64,000 nucleotides of DNA from CBDDLD01 sp965250025 (GCA_965250025.1 OZ252283.1:2356001-2420000); one strand, 5' to 3'; counted from the stretch's first letter, positions 1-7,944 are shown. The notes: generated by a model from the sequence alone, not told the origin. Program-made: numbers and translations.

Positions 1-1
1 T

Positions 2-403
2 ATGAGTCCGGAAGCCATGAAACATGCTGTACAAAAGGTTAAAGATGCCGGTAATGCTAATGCATGGATCACAGATCGGGGTACCATGTTTGGCTATCAG
101 GATATGATTGTCGATTTTAGAGGCATCCCTACCATGCGTCAATATGCACCAACTGTTTTGGATGTAACCCATTCTTTACAACAGCCCAATCAAAGTATTG
201 GCGTTACAGGTGGCAGACCCGACATGATAGAGACTATTGCCAGAGCCGGTGTTGTTAATAATGTTGATGGCTTGTTTATTGAAACGCATTTTGACCCTGC
301 CAATGCTAAAAGTGATGGTGCTAACATGTTACATTTAGATAATCTGGAAGGCTTACTAAAGAACCTCACTACCATTCGTAAAACTATCAATGGTTTAGAT
401 TAA
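2..403 (+). CDS. kdsA: 3-deoxy-8-phosphooctulonate synthase (KDO-8-P synthase), C-terminal part
   Basis: KdsA condenses phosphoenolpyruvate with arabinose 5-phosphate to give KDO 8-phosphate, the first committed step of lipopolysaccharide inner-core sugar synthesis in the cytoplasm. The visible 133 residues match the C-terminal half of the TIM-barrel enzyme: an (E/D)RGxxFGY-type stretch (ITDRGTMFGYQDMIVDFRG), the DVTHSLQQP segment, GVTGGRPDM, and the FIETHFDPANAKSDGANML active-site loop. The gene enters from outside the window. The first visible ATG (MSPEAMKHAV) is internal to the family, so the true start is upstream and the coordinate is only the window edge. It ends 28 nt before the GNAT gene. 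The assignment is firm; nothing in the visible part looks damaged. Confidence 0.93.
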   Translation: MSPEAMKHAVQKVKDAGNANAWITDRGTMFGYQDMIVDFRGIPTMRQYAPTVLDVTHSLQQPNQSIGVTGGRPDMIETIARAGVVNNVDGLFIETHFDPANAKSDGANMLHLDNLEGLLKNLTTIRKTINGLD

Positions 404-415
404 TCCTCATCCTTT

Positions 416-423
416 TACTTTTG
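416..423 (+). promoter_or_regulatory. Bacteroidetes-type -7 element (TACTTTTG)
   Basis: TACTTTTG matches the TAnnTTTG -7 consensus of the Bacteroidetes primary sigma factor. It ends 8 nt before the ATG of the GNAT gene, so transcription would start almost at the start codon (a near-leaderless mRNA). No convincing -33 TTG is placed, so this is only a candidate. Confidence 0.35.
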
Positions 424-431
424 TATAAATC

Positions 432-893
432 ATGGAAGTAAGACAAGCGATTTTAGATGATCTTCCTGAAATCACATCTATTTTCAGAGATACTGTGCGC
501 CATATTAATGCCAAAGACTACTCAGAGCAGCAAATCGACCTGTGGTCTTCCGGGGCTAACAATATTGAAAAATGGGAAGATCGTATTCATAACTTCTACT
601 TTATTGTTGCACAAATAAAAGGTATTATAGTTGGGTTCGCATATCTCAAAAACGGCAACTATTTTGATGGTTTGTTTGTGCATAAAAACTATCAAAGGCA
701 AAGTATTGCATCAAAGCTTATGCGTAGTATTGAATCTAAAGTCATAATGAACGGTTATGACACTATATCATCTGATGTTAGCATTACTGCACTTCCACTC
801 TTTAAGGCCTATGATTATGTTGTGGTGAAAAAGCAAAAAAAGAATTTTAAAGGGCTTGTGTTTGAGAATTATATTGTTAAAAAACAACTCTAA
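432..893 (+). CDS. GNAT-family N-acetyltransferase
   Basis: This 153-residue cytoplasmic protein is a GNAT-fold acetyltransferase that would transfer an acetyl group from acetyl-CoA to an unknown amine. The N-terminus (MEVRQAILDDLPEITSIFRDT) is the usual beta1-alpha1 opening. The central strand (IIVGFAYL) is followed by FDGLFVHKNYQRQSIASKLM, the motif A segment. Its Q/RxxGxG/A loop appears here as YQRQSIASKLM, where Ser replaces the usual first Gly. The end (ALPLFKAYDYV) is the typical motif B. It overlaps the convergent DUF1801 gene by 4 nt at the stop codons. The substrate cannot be inferred from the neighbours. Confidence 0.85.
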   Translation: MEVRQAILDDLPEITSIFRDTVRHINAKDYSEQQIDLWSSGANNIEKWEDRIHNFYFIVAQIKGIIVGFAYLKNGNYFDGLFVHKNYQRQSIASKLMRSIESKVIMNGYDTISSDVSITALPLFKAYDYVVVKKQKKNFKGLVFENYIVKKQL

Positions 894-1258
894 CCCTTTT
901 TATAAAACGATTTGGTTTTATGTTTATCAACTTCTTTTAAAATGGCAATAAAAATAGCATCATCAATAGCATCCAATGATGCATATCTTAAGGATTTAAC
1001 CACTTTACGTTTTTCGCTAATCAAATACGGCTCATAGGTTTTGGATATATATGCCGAGTGCCAAAACCCAACATCAACATAATCCTTCGTTTTGTTCATA
1101 TAACAAATGGGTGTTTTACCATTATAGTAGCATGGCATGCGCCATTTATATAGCAAATCAGCATCCGGTAAGGTGTGTGATATTAATACTTGCAAGTGCA
1201 ATAAAATAGATCTAAAGGGTTCTTCCTGATTGAGTATGTAGGCTTCTGCTGGATTCAA
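890..1258 (-). CDS. DUF1801 (YdhG/frataxin-like fold) domain protein
   Basis: A small cytoplasmic protein of the DUF1801 family, whose members are annotated as iron-chaperone-like but whose role is not settled. Family features are the opening NPAEAYILNQEEPFRSIL, the KWRMPCYY segment, and VGFWHSAYIS. No ATG is available: the frame is open upstream only to a stop at about 1307-1309. Relatives typically begin MNPAE..., which corresponds here to a TTG codon at 1256-1258. That is the start chosen, giving about 122 residues; another TTG at 1288 would add ten hydrophobic residues unlike the family. It converges on the GNAT gene and diverges from the membrane-protein gene at 1349. Confidence 0.72.
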   Translation of the reverse strand: MNPAEAYILNQEEPFRSILLHLQVLISHTLPDADLLYKWRMPCYYNGKTPICYMNKTKDYVDVGFWHSAYISKTYEPYLISEKRKVVKSLRYASLDAIDDAIFIAILKEVDKHKTKSFYKKG

Positions 1259-1320
1259 AATTAATGGTATTAAAACCAAAATTAACAAAAGTTTACATTT
1301 TATAATTCAAATAAATTTAT

Positions 1321-1340
1321 TTACTTTGTATTTCAAAGTA
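1321..1340 (+). promoter_or_regulatory. Palindromic operator candidate upstream of the membrane-protein/winged-helix pair
   Basis: TACTTTG-TATTT-CAAAGTA (1322-1340) is a perfect 7-bp inverted repeat with a 5-nt spacer, followed by CTTT. It overlaps a near-consensus -7 element (TTACTTTG, 1321-1328) and lies 8 nt before the ATG at 1349. A near copy sits at 2296-2312. Spacing and symmetry suit a small dimeric winged-helix repressor, presumably the one encoded at 1986. Confidence 0.6.
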
Positions 1341-1348
1341 CTTTAATA

Positions 1349-1960
1349 ATGAGTAATGAAGATTATTTAAAAGATATTAGTGAGATCAAATCACTAATGA
1401 ACAAATCCTCCAGATTTATATCCCTTAGTGGTTTATCAGGGATCCTGGCAGGCATCTATGCTTTAGTTGGTGCAGCGATAGCCTACTATATTGTTGATAA
1501 CTCGGTAAGAGGCTATCTAATTTTAGACGGCACCATATTCAAAATATGTTTTGCCATTTTAATTGGTATAGCACTATTGAGTATTATAACCGGCATATTG
1601 CTAACCACCAAAAAAGCAAAAAAGAATGGCGAGAAAGTATGGGACAGTTCCTCTAAACGCTTATTGTTTAACTTTTTAGTTCCAATGGTTACCGGAGGCA
1701 TCTATATATTGATCATATTAAATCAGGAACGCTATGGCCAAACCGCTGCTTTAATGCTCATTTTTTATGGCTTGGCTTTAGTGAATGCTTCTAAATACAG
1801 TTTAGGGGATATAAGGTATCTTGGATATACCGAGATCCTTCTGGGTTTAATTTGTGCATGGATGCCAAGCTACGGATTTTGGTTCTGGGTTGTTGGTTTT
1901 GGAATAATGCACATCGTTTATGGCAGCATCATGCATTTTAAATACGATGTAAAAAAGTGA
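1349..1960 (+). CDS. Polytopic membrane protein next to a winged-helix regulator
   Basis: A 203-residue inner-membrane protein of unknown function. After a polar N-terminus (about 25 residues) there are about six hydrophobic segments, near residues 29-50, 66-86, 104-124, 129-145, 156-172 and 174-194; the last is Trp/Phe-rich. No catalytic motif is visible. It is followed after 25 nt by the winged-helix regulator gene and preceded by a palindromic operator. This pairing suggests co-expression and autoregulation. I do not recognise a named family beyond a conserved Bacteroidetes membrane protein; the reading frame is clearly coding. Confidence 0.8.
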   Translation: MSNEDYLKDISEIKSLMNKSSRFISLSGLSGILAGIYALVGAAIAYYIVDNSVRGYLILDGTIFKICFAILIGIALLSIITGILLTTKKAKKNGEKVWDSSSKRLLFNFLVPMVTGGIYILIILNQERYGQTAALMLIFYGLALVNASKYSLGDIRYLGYTEILLGLICAWMPSYGFWFWVVGFGIMHIVYGSIMHFKYDVKK

Positions 1961-1985
1961 TATCTTCGGGTTTCACAAAACTGTT

Positions 1986-2279
1986 ATGAGCTTAATAACC
2001 AATATAAACAAACTATTTGACCATAGAATAAGACTAGGCATCATGTCGGTATTAATGGTGAACGAGCATGTTGATTTTAAAACGCTTAAAGCGTTGTTAG
2101 ACGTTACCGATGGTAATTTAGCAAGTCATACCAAAGCACTTGAAAATGCAGCCTATATATTGGTTGAGAAACAATTCATAGGTCGAAAACCCAATACACG
2201 ATACAGTGCAACAAAGTTGGGCAAACAAGAATTTAAAAAACATATTGAAGCGCTAGAAAAACTAATAAAGAAGACCTAA
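1986..2279 (+). CDS. Winged-helix transcriptional regulator (HTH_34/MarR-like)
   Basis: This 97-residue protein is a stand-alone winged-helix DNA-binding domain. The opening (LFDHRIRLGIMSVLMV) is helix 1. DFKTLKALLDVTDGNLASHTKALE contains the helix-turn-helix, with the recognition helix around NLASHTKALE. The wing follows (IGRKPNTRYSATKLGKQEF). There is no ligand-binding domain, as usual for this family. It probably represses its own unit and the next one, since near-identical palindromes lie at 1322-1340 and 2296-2312. Family relatives often sit beside Coq4-like and creD genes in Bacteroidetes, which matches the downstream genes here. The ligand or signal is unknown. Confidence 0.85.
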   Translation: MSLITNINKLFDHRIRLGIMSVLMVNEHVDFKTLKALLDVTDGNLASHTKALENAAYILVEKQFIGRKPNTRYSATKLGKQEFKKHIEALEKLIKKT

Positions 2280-2293
2280 TTTTTTTTACAATT

Positions 2294-2312
2294 TAACTTT
2301 GAAAATCAAAGT
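2294..2312 (+). promoter_or_regulatory. Promoter overlapped by a second palindromic operator
   Basis: TAACTTTG (2294-2301) is an exact TAnnTTTG -7 element. The palindrome ACTTTG-AAAAT-CAAAGT (2296-2312) overlaps it, so a bound repressor would occlude the promoter. The block ACTTTG-N5-CAAAGTACTTT is shared with the operator at 1322-1344. The next ATG is at 2323. Confidence 0.62.
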
Positions 2313-2322
2313 ACTTTTAAAT

Positions 2323-2812
2323 ATGAAAAAACAAAGAAAACAATTGATCATTTGGTTATTCGAACATTCACAACGGATTTACACCACCATGTTCAAAACC
2401 CACAAATGCTGGGATGTTACCCGGAATGAACTTTTGAAATACCCCAATAACACCTTTGGCAAACATCTTGGGTTATTTCTCTTAAAAAACAATTTTCAGC
2501 TCATTCCCAAAGTAGAGCGCCACGATTGTTACCATGTGCTTTGTAATTACAAAAGTAGAAGACGAGATCGCCTTGCAATGCCTTTGTTACGGTAATGGCA
2601 AGCGCAGCCCTTACTTGTATGGTGTTATTGTACTTGGTACAATACTCCTACCCGAATACTATAACTATTACTACCATTCTTTTTTAATTGGGAAAAGTGC
2701 TCACCCCTTTCACCACTATGACTACCAAAAACTTTTAAATGTCTCTATTGATGATTTCAGAAGTATGATCTTTTCAAAAGCTGCAAGAATGAAATTAACA
2801 ATTACATCATAA
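2323..2812 (+). pseudogene. Coq4-family protein gene, frameshifted
   Basis: The first frame encodes MKKQRKQLIIWLFEHSQRIY up to VERHDCYHVLCNY and then loses the family match. The match resumes one frame over with TKVEDEIALQCLCYGNGKRS and runs to the stop at 2810-2812. Together they form one Coq4-like protein of about 160 residues; some starts of the second part (2534) are internal. Coq4 proteins carry a zinc-binding HDxxH-x11-E motif. Here HDCYH is in the first frame and the Glu in the second, so the break at about 2550/2551 falls inside the motif. A 5-nt deletion would explain both the frame change and the two residues missing from the x11 spacer. It lies between the operator/promoter at 2294 and creD. 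A sequencing error is possible; otherwise it is a recent pseudogene. Confidence 0.72.
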
Positions 2813-2845
2813 ATCAATGAATTTTTAATCTAAACACACATCACC

Positions 2846-4213
2846 ATGACACCACATCAAAAAACGAACAACAAATTTACACATTGGCTAAAGACTTCAA
2901 TTACAGCAAGAATGCTGATGGTAGGGATTCTAATAGTAATACTCTTAATACCACTTACTTATGTAAATCTTCTGATTAGCGAACGTGCTTACAGGCAACA
3001 AGACGTTGTTAATGAAATCAATGACAAATGGGGAAACGAAGTCTTGGTTTACGGTCCCATATTAAAATTACCATTCAAAACGTATACGGAAACCTCAACA
3101 TTTAATGAAAAGACCAAAGCGTATATTAAAGAGATCAAAACACATACAAATTACGCTTATATTTTTCCCGATATCCTAAACACCACAGCAAAAGTAGATT
3201 CTAAAACCCTAAAAAGAGGAAACTTTGAATCTGCTGTATTCACATCGGGTATGAACTTTACAGGACAGTATACCATTCCGGACCTAAGCACTAAAGGCAT
3301 CAATGCTGAAGATATCATATGGGATAAAGCCACAATACTAATAAAGACCACCAACCTTAAAGGCATAAACAATGAGCTGATCTTTAAAATAAATGAAAAC
3401 CCTTATGCGCTTGAAGCTAATTTTAATGACAATTCAAATCACAGAAGTCAGCTGAATGAACTGGAAACAGGATTCATAGATCCTCAGCTAATAACTGATA
3501 AGCCTTTTAATTTTGAAATAGCTATGATTTTTGACGGTAGTGAACAAATTCAAATAATCCCCGTAGGAAAAACAACAACTATGAAAATGTCGTCGAATTG
3601 GGCTGACCCCAGTTTCACCGGAAATTATTTACCCAATGATGATACAAAGCAAATTAATACTGATGGGTTTAATGCCGATTGGAAAGTATTGTCTATTAAC
3701 CGGGCTTTTTCTCAGTTGTATCTGAATAAAATACCAAACCTAAGACCTTTTGCATTCGGTACTAAGTTTGTAGTACTGGTCGATGAATATCAAAAAAGTG
3801 AACGCTCTGCAAAGTATGGCTTCTTAGTCATATGCCTCACCTTCTTAATATTCTTTCTCATACAAACTATGAGTAAGATCAACATCCATCCGTTTCAATA
3901 TATGATGATCGGTGTTGCGCTGGTCATGTTTTATACCTTACTAGTCTCTATTTCTGAGCACAGTGATTTCTTAAAAGCTTATTTAATTGCAGGCATTTCA
4001 GTAATTACACTCATTACGACATACTCAAAATCCATTTTAAAAAACATAAGGTTTCCGATCCTTATCGGTATCTCTTTAACTGCACTTTACACGTTTATCT
4101 ATGTGATCATCCAATTAGAGAATTATGCACTCCTGGTAGGAAGTATTGGTCTGTTCTTAATCTTAGCTTCTGTCATGTTTGTGTCCAGAAAAATTGATTG
4201 GAGTAATGGTTAA
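2846..4213 (+). CDS. creD: CreD-like inner-membrane (cell envelope integrity) protein
   Basis: The CreD family comprises inner-membrane proteins known from the CreBC regulon of enterobacteria, linked to envelope stability and colicin tolerance; their biochemistry is unknown. The 455-residue product has the family layout: a cytoplasmic start (KTSITARMLMVGILIVILLIPLTYV with TM1 near residues 20-45), a large periplasmic domain (about 50-320) opening with SERAYRQQDVVNEINDKWG, then a bundle of about five helices from residue 330 to the end. It follows the Coq4-like gene by 33 nt and probably shares its operator-controlled promoter. Intact and of normal length. Confidence 0.9.
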   Translation: MTPHQKTNNKFTHWLKTSITARMLMVGILIVILLIPLTYVNLLISERAYRQQDVVNEINDKWGNEVLVYGPILKLPFKTYTETSTFNEKTKAYIKEIKTHTNYAYIFPDILNTTAKVDSKTLKRGNFESAVFTSGMNFTGQYTIPDLSTKGINAEDIIWDKATILIKTTNLKGINNELIFKINENPYALEANFNDNSNHRSQLNELETGFIDPQLITDKPFNFEIAMIFDGSEQIQIIPVGKTTTMKMSSNWADPSFTGNYLPNDDTKQINTDGFNADWKVLSINRAFSQLYLNKIPNLRPFAFGTKFVVLVDEYQKSERSAKYGFLVICLTFLIFFLIQTMSKINIHPFQYMMIGVALVMFYTLLVSISEHSDFLKAYLIAGISVITLITTYSKSILKNIRFPILIGISLTALYTFIYVIIQLENYALLVGSIGLFLILASVMFVSRKIDWSNG

Positions 4214-4230
4214 TTAGTTAGTGTGATGTC

Positions 4231-4268
4231 CCTCGCTCCGCTTCCTTTTCCATTAGGAATGAGCGAGG
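4231..4268 (+). terminator. Hairpin after creD (terminator-like)
   Basis: CCTCGCTC (4231-4238) pairs with GAGCGAGG (4261-4268), and TTCC/GGAA can pair inside the loop. It lies 17 nt after the creD stop and before the next gene. There is no T-run beyond a short TTTCATT, so it may only be a processing or attenuating hairpin. Confidence 0.4.
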
Positions 4269-4291
4269 TTTCATTATCAAATTTACAACAT

Positions 4292-4597
4292 ATGAAATCC
4301 TTAATTAGATATAAAAACTTAAGCCAAATCACAGCATTGACAAGCTTCGTCATAGGAACGCTCTTATTCTGTCTCTTTTTGATCCTCAAAGATCGTGTTC
4401 CTATTGTAGTTATAGGCATGTACTACGTAGTCATAGCATTTACGATTAATACTATTGTATTTTCTGTTTTATTGTTCTCTATACCTTTCTTCTGGGAAAA
4501 CCGATTAGAACTCTTCAGGTACTGCGGCATACTCCTTTTGAATATTCCTATAGTGATACTTTACTTCTTTTTGGTACTTGAATTTATTGATATGTAA
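4292..4597 (+). CDS. Small membrane protein, unknown function
   Basis: A 101-residue protein with three or four hydrophobic segments (about residues 16-34, 38-68 and 78-98) and little else. The frame is open upstream to 4223, but that part overlaps the post-creD hairpin and reads unlike protein, so the ATG at 4292 (MKSLIRYKNLSQITALTSF) is preferred. It precedes the DUF2809 gene by 5 nt and is probably co-transcribed with it. I do not recognise a family. Confidence 0.68.
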   Translation: MKSLIRYKNLSQITALTSFVIGTLLFCLFLILKDRVPIVVIGMYYVVIAFTINTIVFSVLLFSIPFFWENRLELFRYCGILLLNIPIVILYFFLVLEFIDM

Positions 4598-4602
4598 ACC
4601 CT

Positions 4603-4968
4603 ATGAAACTACAGCGTAACACTAATTATCTGCTTATTGCACTCCTATTATTACTGGTAGAAATTTGGATTGCTTTTGTTATCAAAACCGGCTTTATACG
4701 CTACACCTTCGGCGATTATCTGGTTGTTATACTACTATATGCATTGATCAGAGGATGCACTGACCTAAGTGTAAGAACCACAGCATTATTGGTACTCTTT
4801 GTCGCTTATGGTATTGAGTTACTGCAACTCACCTCATATTTAACTTACTTCAATTTAGAACACTCTAAAATAGCCAAGCTTGTTCTGGGAAGTACATTTC
4901 ACATAAGCGACATTATAGCTTATACTGTTGGCATCATTACCGTAATATTAATTGAAAAGAAATCATGA
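4603..4968 (+). CDS. DUF2809 membrane protein
   Basis: This 121-residue inner-membrane protein has four hydrophobic helices (about 8-26, 34-52, 58-80 and 98-118). Features typical of DUF2809 are FIRYTFGDYLVVILLYALIR after helix 1, VAYGIELLQL in the middle, and HISDIIAYTVGI in the last helix. No biochemical function is known for the family; the conserved Asp and Glu residues within membrane segments suggest a transport or VanZ-like role, which is inference. The stop overlaps the start of the DUF1361 gene (ATGA), so the two are translationally coupled. Confidence 0.82.
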   Translation: MKLQRNTNYLLIALLLLLVEIWIAFVIKTGFIRYTFGDYLVVILLYALIRGCTDLSVRTTALLVLFVAYGIELLQLTSYLTYFNLEHSKIAKLVLGSTFHISDIIAYTVGIITVILIEKKS

Positions 4969-5645
4969 ACACTTTAAAAGCCTTTATTCTGTCTAAGTAC
5001 AAAATACTTTCATTAGTAAGCATTACTTTAGTATTCAGTGTGATCATTTTAATGATCCGCATGAAAATCAACAGGTCCTTTTTTTATCTATTTCTGGTAT
5101 GGAATATATTCTTAGCCGTAATACCATATACGATAACCGTTTACCTCAGTACTAAAAACAATCTTAATCGAGTAAAGCTGACCTTTGGGTTTCTGATTTG
5201 GCTTTTATTTCTACCCAACGCACCATACATCATTACAGATCTCATTCACTTAAAAGTAAGTAATGATCATTTATTGTGGTTAGATGTATTGGTGGTATTA
5301 TCTTTTGCTTTAAGTGGTCTTTTACTATTCTATCTGTCCCTTTTAGACATGCAAAGGCTAATGACCAAACAATTTAATAAGATGCTGGTTCAGCCCATAA
5401 CGCTAGCCGTATTGTTCTTGTCTGCATTTGGGGTTTATCTCGGTAGGTTTTTACGTTACAATTCCTGGGAAATACTAAGTCAACCACAAAACTTAATATC
5501 AGACATTATACATATCATCATAGCACCTCACAGACATTACGATGCCTGGTTATTCACTATTATTTTTGGTGTATTCTTAGCTACAGGATTCTGGATATTC
5601 AAAAACCTAACATATCAAAAGTCTGTAACAGACCTAACCTTATAA
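4965..5645 (+). CDS. DUF1361 membrane protein
   Basis: A 226-residue polytopic membrane protein matching DUF1361. The signature is FLVWNIFLAVIPYTITVYL, then FLIWLLFLPNAPYIITDLIH, a later GVYLGRFLRYNSWE, and a C-terminal helix. About six to seven hydrophobic segments are visible. The family has no assigned function. It overlaps the DUF2809 gene by 4 nt and ends the run of membrane-protein genes; a 7-bp hairpin follows 17 nt after the stop. Confidence 0.84.
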   Translation: MNTLKAFILSKYKILSLVSITLVFSVIILMIRMKINRSFFYLFLVWNIFLAVIPYTITVYLSTKNNLNRVKLTFGFLIWLLFLPNAPYIITDLIHLKVSNDHLLWLDVLVVLSFALSGLLLFYLSLLDMQRLMTKQFNKMLVQPITLAVLFLSAFGVYLGRFLRYNSWEILSQPQNLISDIIHIIIAPHRHYDAWLFTIIFGVFLATGFWIFKNLTYQKSVTDLTL

Positions 5646-5662
5646 CACCATACCGTTAAAAT

Positions 5663-5680
5663 ATACGATGAATATCGTAT
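5663..5680 (+). terminator. Small hairpin after the DUF1361 gene
   Basis: ATACGAT-GAAT-ATCGTAT is a perfect 7-bp stem with a 4-nt loop between the DUF1361 stop and the next operon. It has no T-run. It may mark the transcript end or, being a palindrome just upstream of the next promoter, act as an operator. Confidence 0.35.
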
Positions 5681-5682
5681 GG

Positions 5683-5710
5683 TTTAGCACAGTACATTTT
5701 TTCATTTTTG
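5683..5710 (+). promoter_or_regulatory. Candidate promoter of the MORN/CHAT operon
   Basis: CATTTTTG (5703-5710) is one base off the TAnnTTTG -7 element. A TTTA at 5683-5686 lies about 16 nt upstream in place of a -33. The start codon is at 5732. This is weak but is the only candidate in the gap. Confidence 0.28.
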
Positions 5711-5731
5711 TTAGCATAAAAACACACAACA

Positions 5732-6463
5732 ATGAAAACAATAGTACATTTCTTATTGATGATCATGGTAGTCGGCACGATCCATGCTCAAGTGTCGGAA
5801 AAAGACATAGAAAGTGTTCAATTCCTCCAATTTACAGATCAAGGCAATACCACTTACGGCTTTAGTCAGGGCGATATACTCATAGGGCCCAGTATAAGTA
5901 TTAAAGCAGACGGTAATATTATTTACACCAATTATGAAGGAGGTATGGGTAATGGTATACAAATGCTTGAAAACGGCAAAACCGGTGTTATGATCTTACA
6001 AGAGCTAAAAGACAACCTTCAACATGGTAACGGCTTTAAGATGGTAGGTACGAATGTAGAATATGCCTATGTCTATAAAAAAGGAAAGGTCAAAAAAATC
6101 ATGCATCAAGAGTATAAGCAAAAAGTCAATAACATCTCACCAAGATGTGTTGGCAATTGCATGGGAGGCTTCGGACTAAAGCAAACCAGTGATGGTTCTC
6201 AGACCGTGATTGGCTTTTTTGATTCGGGGGATCCTGAAAATCCGGTCATCCATGTTTTTGATGATGGCGACATGTATACCGGCGGCATGAAAAAATGGAA
6301 ACGCAATGGCTTTGGCAAATACAAATATGCCAATGATAACAGCTATTATGTAGGTATCTGGAAGAACAATAAACGTCACGGTTTGGGTATTTGGTTCAAC
6401 AGTGATGGGACCATACGTAAAAAAGGCTTCTTTAAAAAAGATGAACTAGTAAAAAACATGTAA
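5732..6463 (+). CDS. Exported MORN-repeat protein
   Basis: This 243-residue protein has an N-terminal signal peptide (MKTIVHFLLMIMVVGTIHAQ, cleavage after AQ near residue 20). The C-terminal third carries MORN-type repeats: GDMYTGGMKKWKRNGFGKYK, then YYVGIWKNNKRHGLGIWF, then GTIRKKGFF. Similar glycine turns occur earlier, around residues 90-105. MORN repeats form beta-hairpin rods that bind proteins or lipids. It is the first gene of a three-gene operon (gaps of 2 and 11 nt) ending in a TPR-CHAT protein, so it may work with that protein at the cell envelope. The partner role is inferred from context only. Confidence 0.78.
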   Translation: MKTIVHFLLMIMVVGTIHAQVSEKDIESVQFLQFTDQGNTTYGFSQGDILIGPSISIKADGNIIYTNYEGGMGNGIQMLENGKTGVMILQELKDNLQHGNGFKMVGTNVEYAYVYKKGKVKKIMHQEYKQKVNNISPRCVGNCMGGFGLKQTSDGSQTVIGFFDSGDPENPVIHVFDDGDMYTGGMKKWKRNGFGKYKYANDNSYYVGIWKNNKRHGLGIWFNSDGTIRKKGFFKKDELVKNM

Positions 6464-6465
6464 TC

Positions 6466-7944
6466 ATGAGACCTCTGCGCCTCCTTTTTTTAGTGTTTAT
6501 ATGGCACTGCCCATCCATTGCACAAAACGAACTGCATCCCTGGTATGAAAGCAACGATCTGGGGATCGCCTTTAATGAAGACCAATCCGAAGTCTTGATT
6601 GTTGCTTATGACATGGCCACTTTATGGAATACTGCTGATGGCACACTGATACAAAGCATGAAAATGCCACAGGTGGAAGACAAGATAATTACCAAAGATA
6701 ACTTTAAGTTCATCGATGCAGCTCCAGACCTGTCAGAGTTCATTTATAAGGTTAATAATTCCTACCAACGCTTCATGTTAGATATTGAAGATCGCGATCT
6801 GTTTCCTGATTTTCAAAACCGACGTGTAAAAGAAATCATGGGTTACGACGCCGAGGGCTGGATCGTGTTCTTTTCGGAAGGTTTTTACCAGGGGTTTTAT
6901 AGGGTAAAACAACAAGGAAACACCTCTTTTGTGGAGTTCTTATCTTTAGAATACATCTCTAAAGCTACGGTTAGCAACGACCATAAATACATTTATTTTT
7001 CGAGAGATCAGACCTTCCGTTACCTTAATATCAATACAAAAAAAGTGACAGACACCAAATTACCCGTATCCAGTTGGAGGGATCAACATCTGCCTCCGGG
7101 CATGGTCACACTTTACGAATGGAACAATTCTAAAAAGGATGGTAAAAAGGTACAATGGCGTTATTTCATCAATACAAAAAACGGAACAGAAAGTAAAAAA
7201 ATAAAAGGCAAGTCTGCACAACGCTATTTCCCGGACGACACCCATTGTAAAGGCGCACCTTTTTATACTTATGGCGCCACAAAAGACCATGTTTGGATCC
7301 TCTACTATTATGAAAAGGATTTAGACAGAGCTAAAGCGGCCTACGAATACACCTTACACAAAGTAAACCGCAAGGACTGTAAGGTCTTACAAACCATAGA
7401 CTTCTCTGAACCTGCAGAAGCTAACGCCGCAAGAAAACAAAAGAAGCGCGACGATTATTTTGCCAAACGCAAAGAAGACAATGCCAAAAAGGAGGCCTTA
7501 AATGCTAATTACTTTTCAGATTACATCACCAAATTTGTACCGCTTCCAAGCACTTATATTCTGAATTATAAGACTATGAAAGGTGTGGATGTTACCAATC
7601 AAGCCTATGTTCAAAATGAAAAATACCGTATGGGCAATCCTAAAGAATTTGCCGTAGGAAGACTTGTCAAATGTACTAATGGTAACCGTATAGTACTGCG
7701 TGTAACCCGAACCAATCAGCATGGTATGGACACCCAAAGCTTTAGGGTATTCACCTATGATAGTAATGGCAAGCAGATCGGCCATCAACGTATCGCCCAA
7801 ACTCAAAAGTACCAGGGCAACTTTCCGCAATTGAGTTACTTTACACTAACTACAGCGAATGAACAATGGACTGCAAATGTTAAAATAAAATACCTAACCA
7901 CCGGAAAAGAACGTACAGAATCCTATTCTGGAGGTTGTAATTAA
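6466..7944 (+). CDS. Exported protein of unknown function, middle gene of the CHAT operon
   Basis: A 492-residue secreted or periplasmic protein with signal peptide MRPLRLLFLVFIWHCPSIAQ. The N-terminal half reads like irregular beta-propeller blades (AFNEDQSEVLIVAYDMATLW, ATVSNDHKYIYFSRDQTFRY), which resemble WD40-like strands without the canonical WD dipeptide. A highly charged stretch around residues 320-345 (ARKQKKRDDYFAKRKEDNAK) is probably helical. No catalytic motif is seen. It starts 2 nt after the MORN gene and is followed 11 nt later by the CHAT gene, so all three should be made together. Confidence 0.72.
   Translation: MRPLRLLFLVFIWHCPSIAQNELHPWYESNDLGIAFNEDQSEVLIVAYDMATLWNTADGTLIQSMKMPQVEDKIITKDNFKFIDAAPDLSEFIYKVNNSYQRFMLDIEDRDLFPDFQNRRVKEIMGYDAEGWIVFFSEGFYQGFYRVKQQGNTSFVEFLSLEYISKATVSNDHKYIYFSRDQTFRYLNINTKKVTDTKLPVSSWRDQHLPPGMVTLYEWNNSKKDGKKVQWRYFINTKNGTESKKIKGKSAQRYFPDDTHCKGAPFYTYGATKDHVWILYYYEKDLDRAKAAYEYTLHKVNRKDCKVLQTIDFSEPAEANAARKQKKRDDYFAKRKEDNAKKEALNANYFSDYITKFVPLPSTYILNYKTMKGVDVTNQAYVQNEKYRMGNPKEFAVGRLVKCTNGNRIVLRVTRTNQHGMDTQSFRVFTYDSNGKQIGHQRIAQTQKYQGNFPQLSYFTLTTANEQWTANVKIKYLTTGKERTESYSGGCN

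Noticed and set aside
4223..4291. N-terminal extension of the small membrane protein (MMSLAPLPFPLGMSEVSLSN)
   Set aside because: It would translate through the post-creD hairpin; the ATG at 4292 fits the membrane topology better.
5663..5680. Perfect palindrome considered as an operator for the MORN/CHAT operon
   Set aside because: No matching site elsewhere and no regulator gene nearby; kept only as a hairpin.
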